In this document: positions 6,768 through 7,319 of the stretch, one piece after another
How positions within the stretch are numbered: the first letter of the stretch is position 1
Layout: the number at the start of each line of letters is the position of its first letter
The notes under the pieces: generated by a model
Seen by the model: the letters and a program-made list of their open reading frames with translations, nothing else
The model's database searches: none
Told to the model about the DNA's origin: nothing
Origin: Candidatus Zhuqueibacterota bacterium
GTDB taxonomy: Bacteria > SM23-31 > B21-G16
Length of the DNA stretch: 7,319 nt
Assembly (NCBI GenBank): GCA_003644825.1
Contig: QNDJ01000065.1
Location: forward strand, 1 to 7,319
Direction: 5' to 3'
Made by a program: the position numbers and the translations under genes

Positions 6768-7319
6768 ATTTAAATAAAATGTATCTCTGAATATTCCTTT
6801 TGCACCGAATTTTTCTTTAAATTTACCGAGCCCAAAATTGGGGTTCATATTTAATGTGAAAGTTCCAAAATCTAAGTACTTAAATCCTTTGATTCGACAC
6901 CACCTGATTACTTCAGATATTAATAAGTCTACCACTCTGTACTCCTGATATTTCTCATTATGAGAAATATAAAATGCAAGAACAGCCCTTTCATTGCACA
7001 CAAACAGAACAATTCCACCCACCATTTTTGTTTTTAAATAAGCAGCAAAAAGCCGAATCTTCAGGGGAAATAGTTTATTTAATAATGTTAATTCCTGTAA
7101 AGTATGGGTTGGAGTAACATTATGCCTCATCTTTAAATTGTTTTTGAGAATCTCATAGTAATTTTCAAAATCCCTGTTCTCAAGTACCATAATCCCTGAG
7201 CGAATAGCTTTTTTTATATTTCTTTTCAATTCTTCTGTAAAAACCTCATTATCTTCAAATTCCAGGGACAGAACACTTGTTAATTCTCTTCTTAAATATC
7301 GAAACCCCCTGGTATACAG
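6762..7319 (-). CDS. FemAB/GNAT-fold acyltransferase, C-terminal part (5' end outside window)
   Basis: A TTG at 7229 could be taken as a start, but the frame stays open for 30 more codons to the window edge and the added residues (YTRGFRYLRREL, then VFTEELKRNIKKAIRSGI) read as protein of the same family. I therefore annotate a 3' fragment of 185 visible residues. The RNIKKA..SGI motif, the P.H..QEL..L stretch, the AAYL..KMVGGIVLF strand pair, the YQ.Y...DLLISEVIRW helix, KYLDFGTF and the terminal LGKFKEKFGAKG are typical of the second GNAT domain of FemAB-like proteins (FemAB / Acetyltransf_6). Characterised FemABX enzymes add amino acids from aminoacyl-tRNA to peptidoglycan precursors; many relatives in Gram-negative genomes act on unknown polysaccharide or envelope acceptors, so the substrate is open. 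It is probably cytoplasmic. The gene ends 109 bases before gyrA, which appears to have its own promoter. Confidence 0.85.
   Translation of the reverse strand: MYTRGFRYLRRELTSVLSLEFEDNEVFTEELKRNIKKAIRSGIMVLENRDFENYYEILKNNLKMRHNVTPTHTLQELTLLNKLFPLKIRLFAAYLKTKMVGGIVLFVCNERAVLAFYISHNEKYQEYRVVDLLISEVIRWCRIKGFKYLDFGTFTLNMNPNFGLGKFKEKFGAKGIFRDTFYLNL

Noticed and set aside
6762-7229. Reading the rightmost gene as a complete 155-residue protein starting at TTG 7229
   Set aside because: The frame continues without a stop to the window edge, and the extra residues belong to the same FemAB-like fold. A full FemAB-type protein is about twice this length, so a cut gene is the better explanation.

Overview
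The window is a compact, AT-rich (roughly one third G+C by eye) bacterial segment. Every gene I can support is read from the minus strand. From upstream (right) to downstream (left) they are: the C-terminal part of a FemAB/GNAT-type acyltransferase cut by the window edge; gyrA; an archease; an M20-family amidohydrolase; a secreted beta-propeller protein; a small zinc-ribbon plus SmpA/BamE-like fusion protein; a small four-helix membrane protein; and possibly the first codons of another gene at the left edge. I see no tRNA, rRNA, CRISPR array, insertion sequence or phage gene.

The organism is probably a member of the Bacteroidota/FCB assemblage or a neighbouring uncultured phylum (for example Marinimicrobia, Cloacimonadota, WOR-3, Zixibacteria or Calditrichota-like lineages). 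This is inference. It rests on the flavour of the GyrA active-site region ([19 protein letters not shown], as I remember it from that group), the exported Reg_prop-type propeller, the low G+C content and the many AGA codons. One conserved gene cannot settle the phylum.

Layout: gyrA has its own good ribosome binding site and a plausible sigma70-like promoter in the 109-bp gap upstream. From there genes follow with almost no spacing. The gyrA stop codon abuts the archease start, 47 bp separate archease from the amidohydrolase, the amidohydrolase and propeller genes overlap by 14 bp, and the propeller stop shares one base with the zinc-ribbon start (TGATG). The last gap of 78 bp, before the membrane protein, holds a small inverted repeat and a doubled Shine-Dalgarno-like element. 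I see no convincing rho-independent terminator, so a single long transcript led by gyrA is the simplest reading.

Functionally this is a mixed operon: DNA topology (GyrA), RNA ligation support (archease, with no rtcB in view), peptide or acyl-amino-acid hydrolysis (M20), and a set of envelope or unknown proteins. It looks like a largely ordinary core-genome region. The points worth a second look are the alanine at GyrA position 83, the histidine in the GyrA box, archease coupled to gyrA rather than to rtcB, the regular 42-residue propeller, and the zinc-ribbon/SmpA-like fusion.
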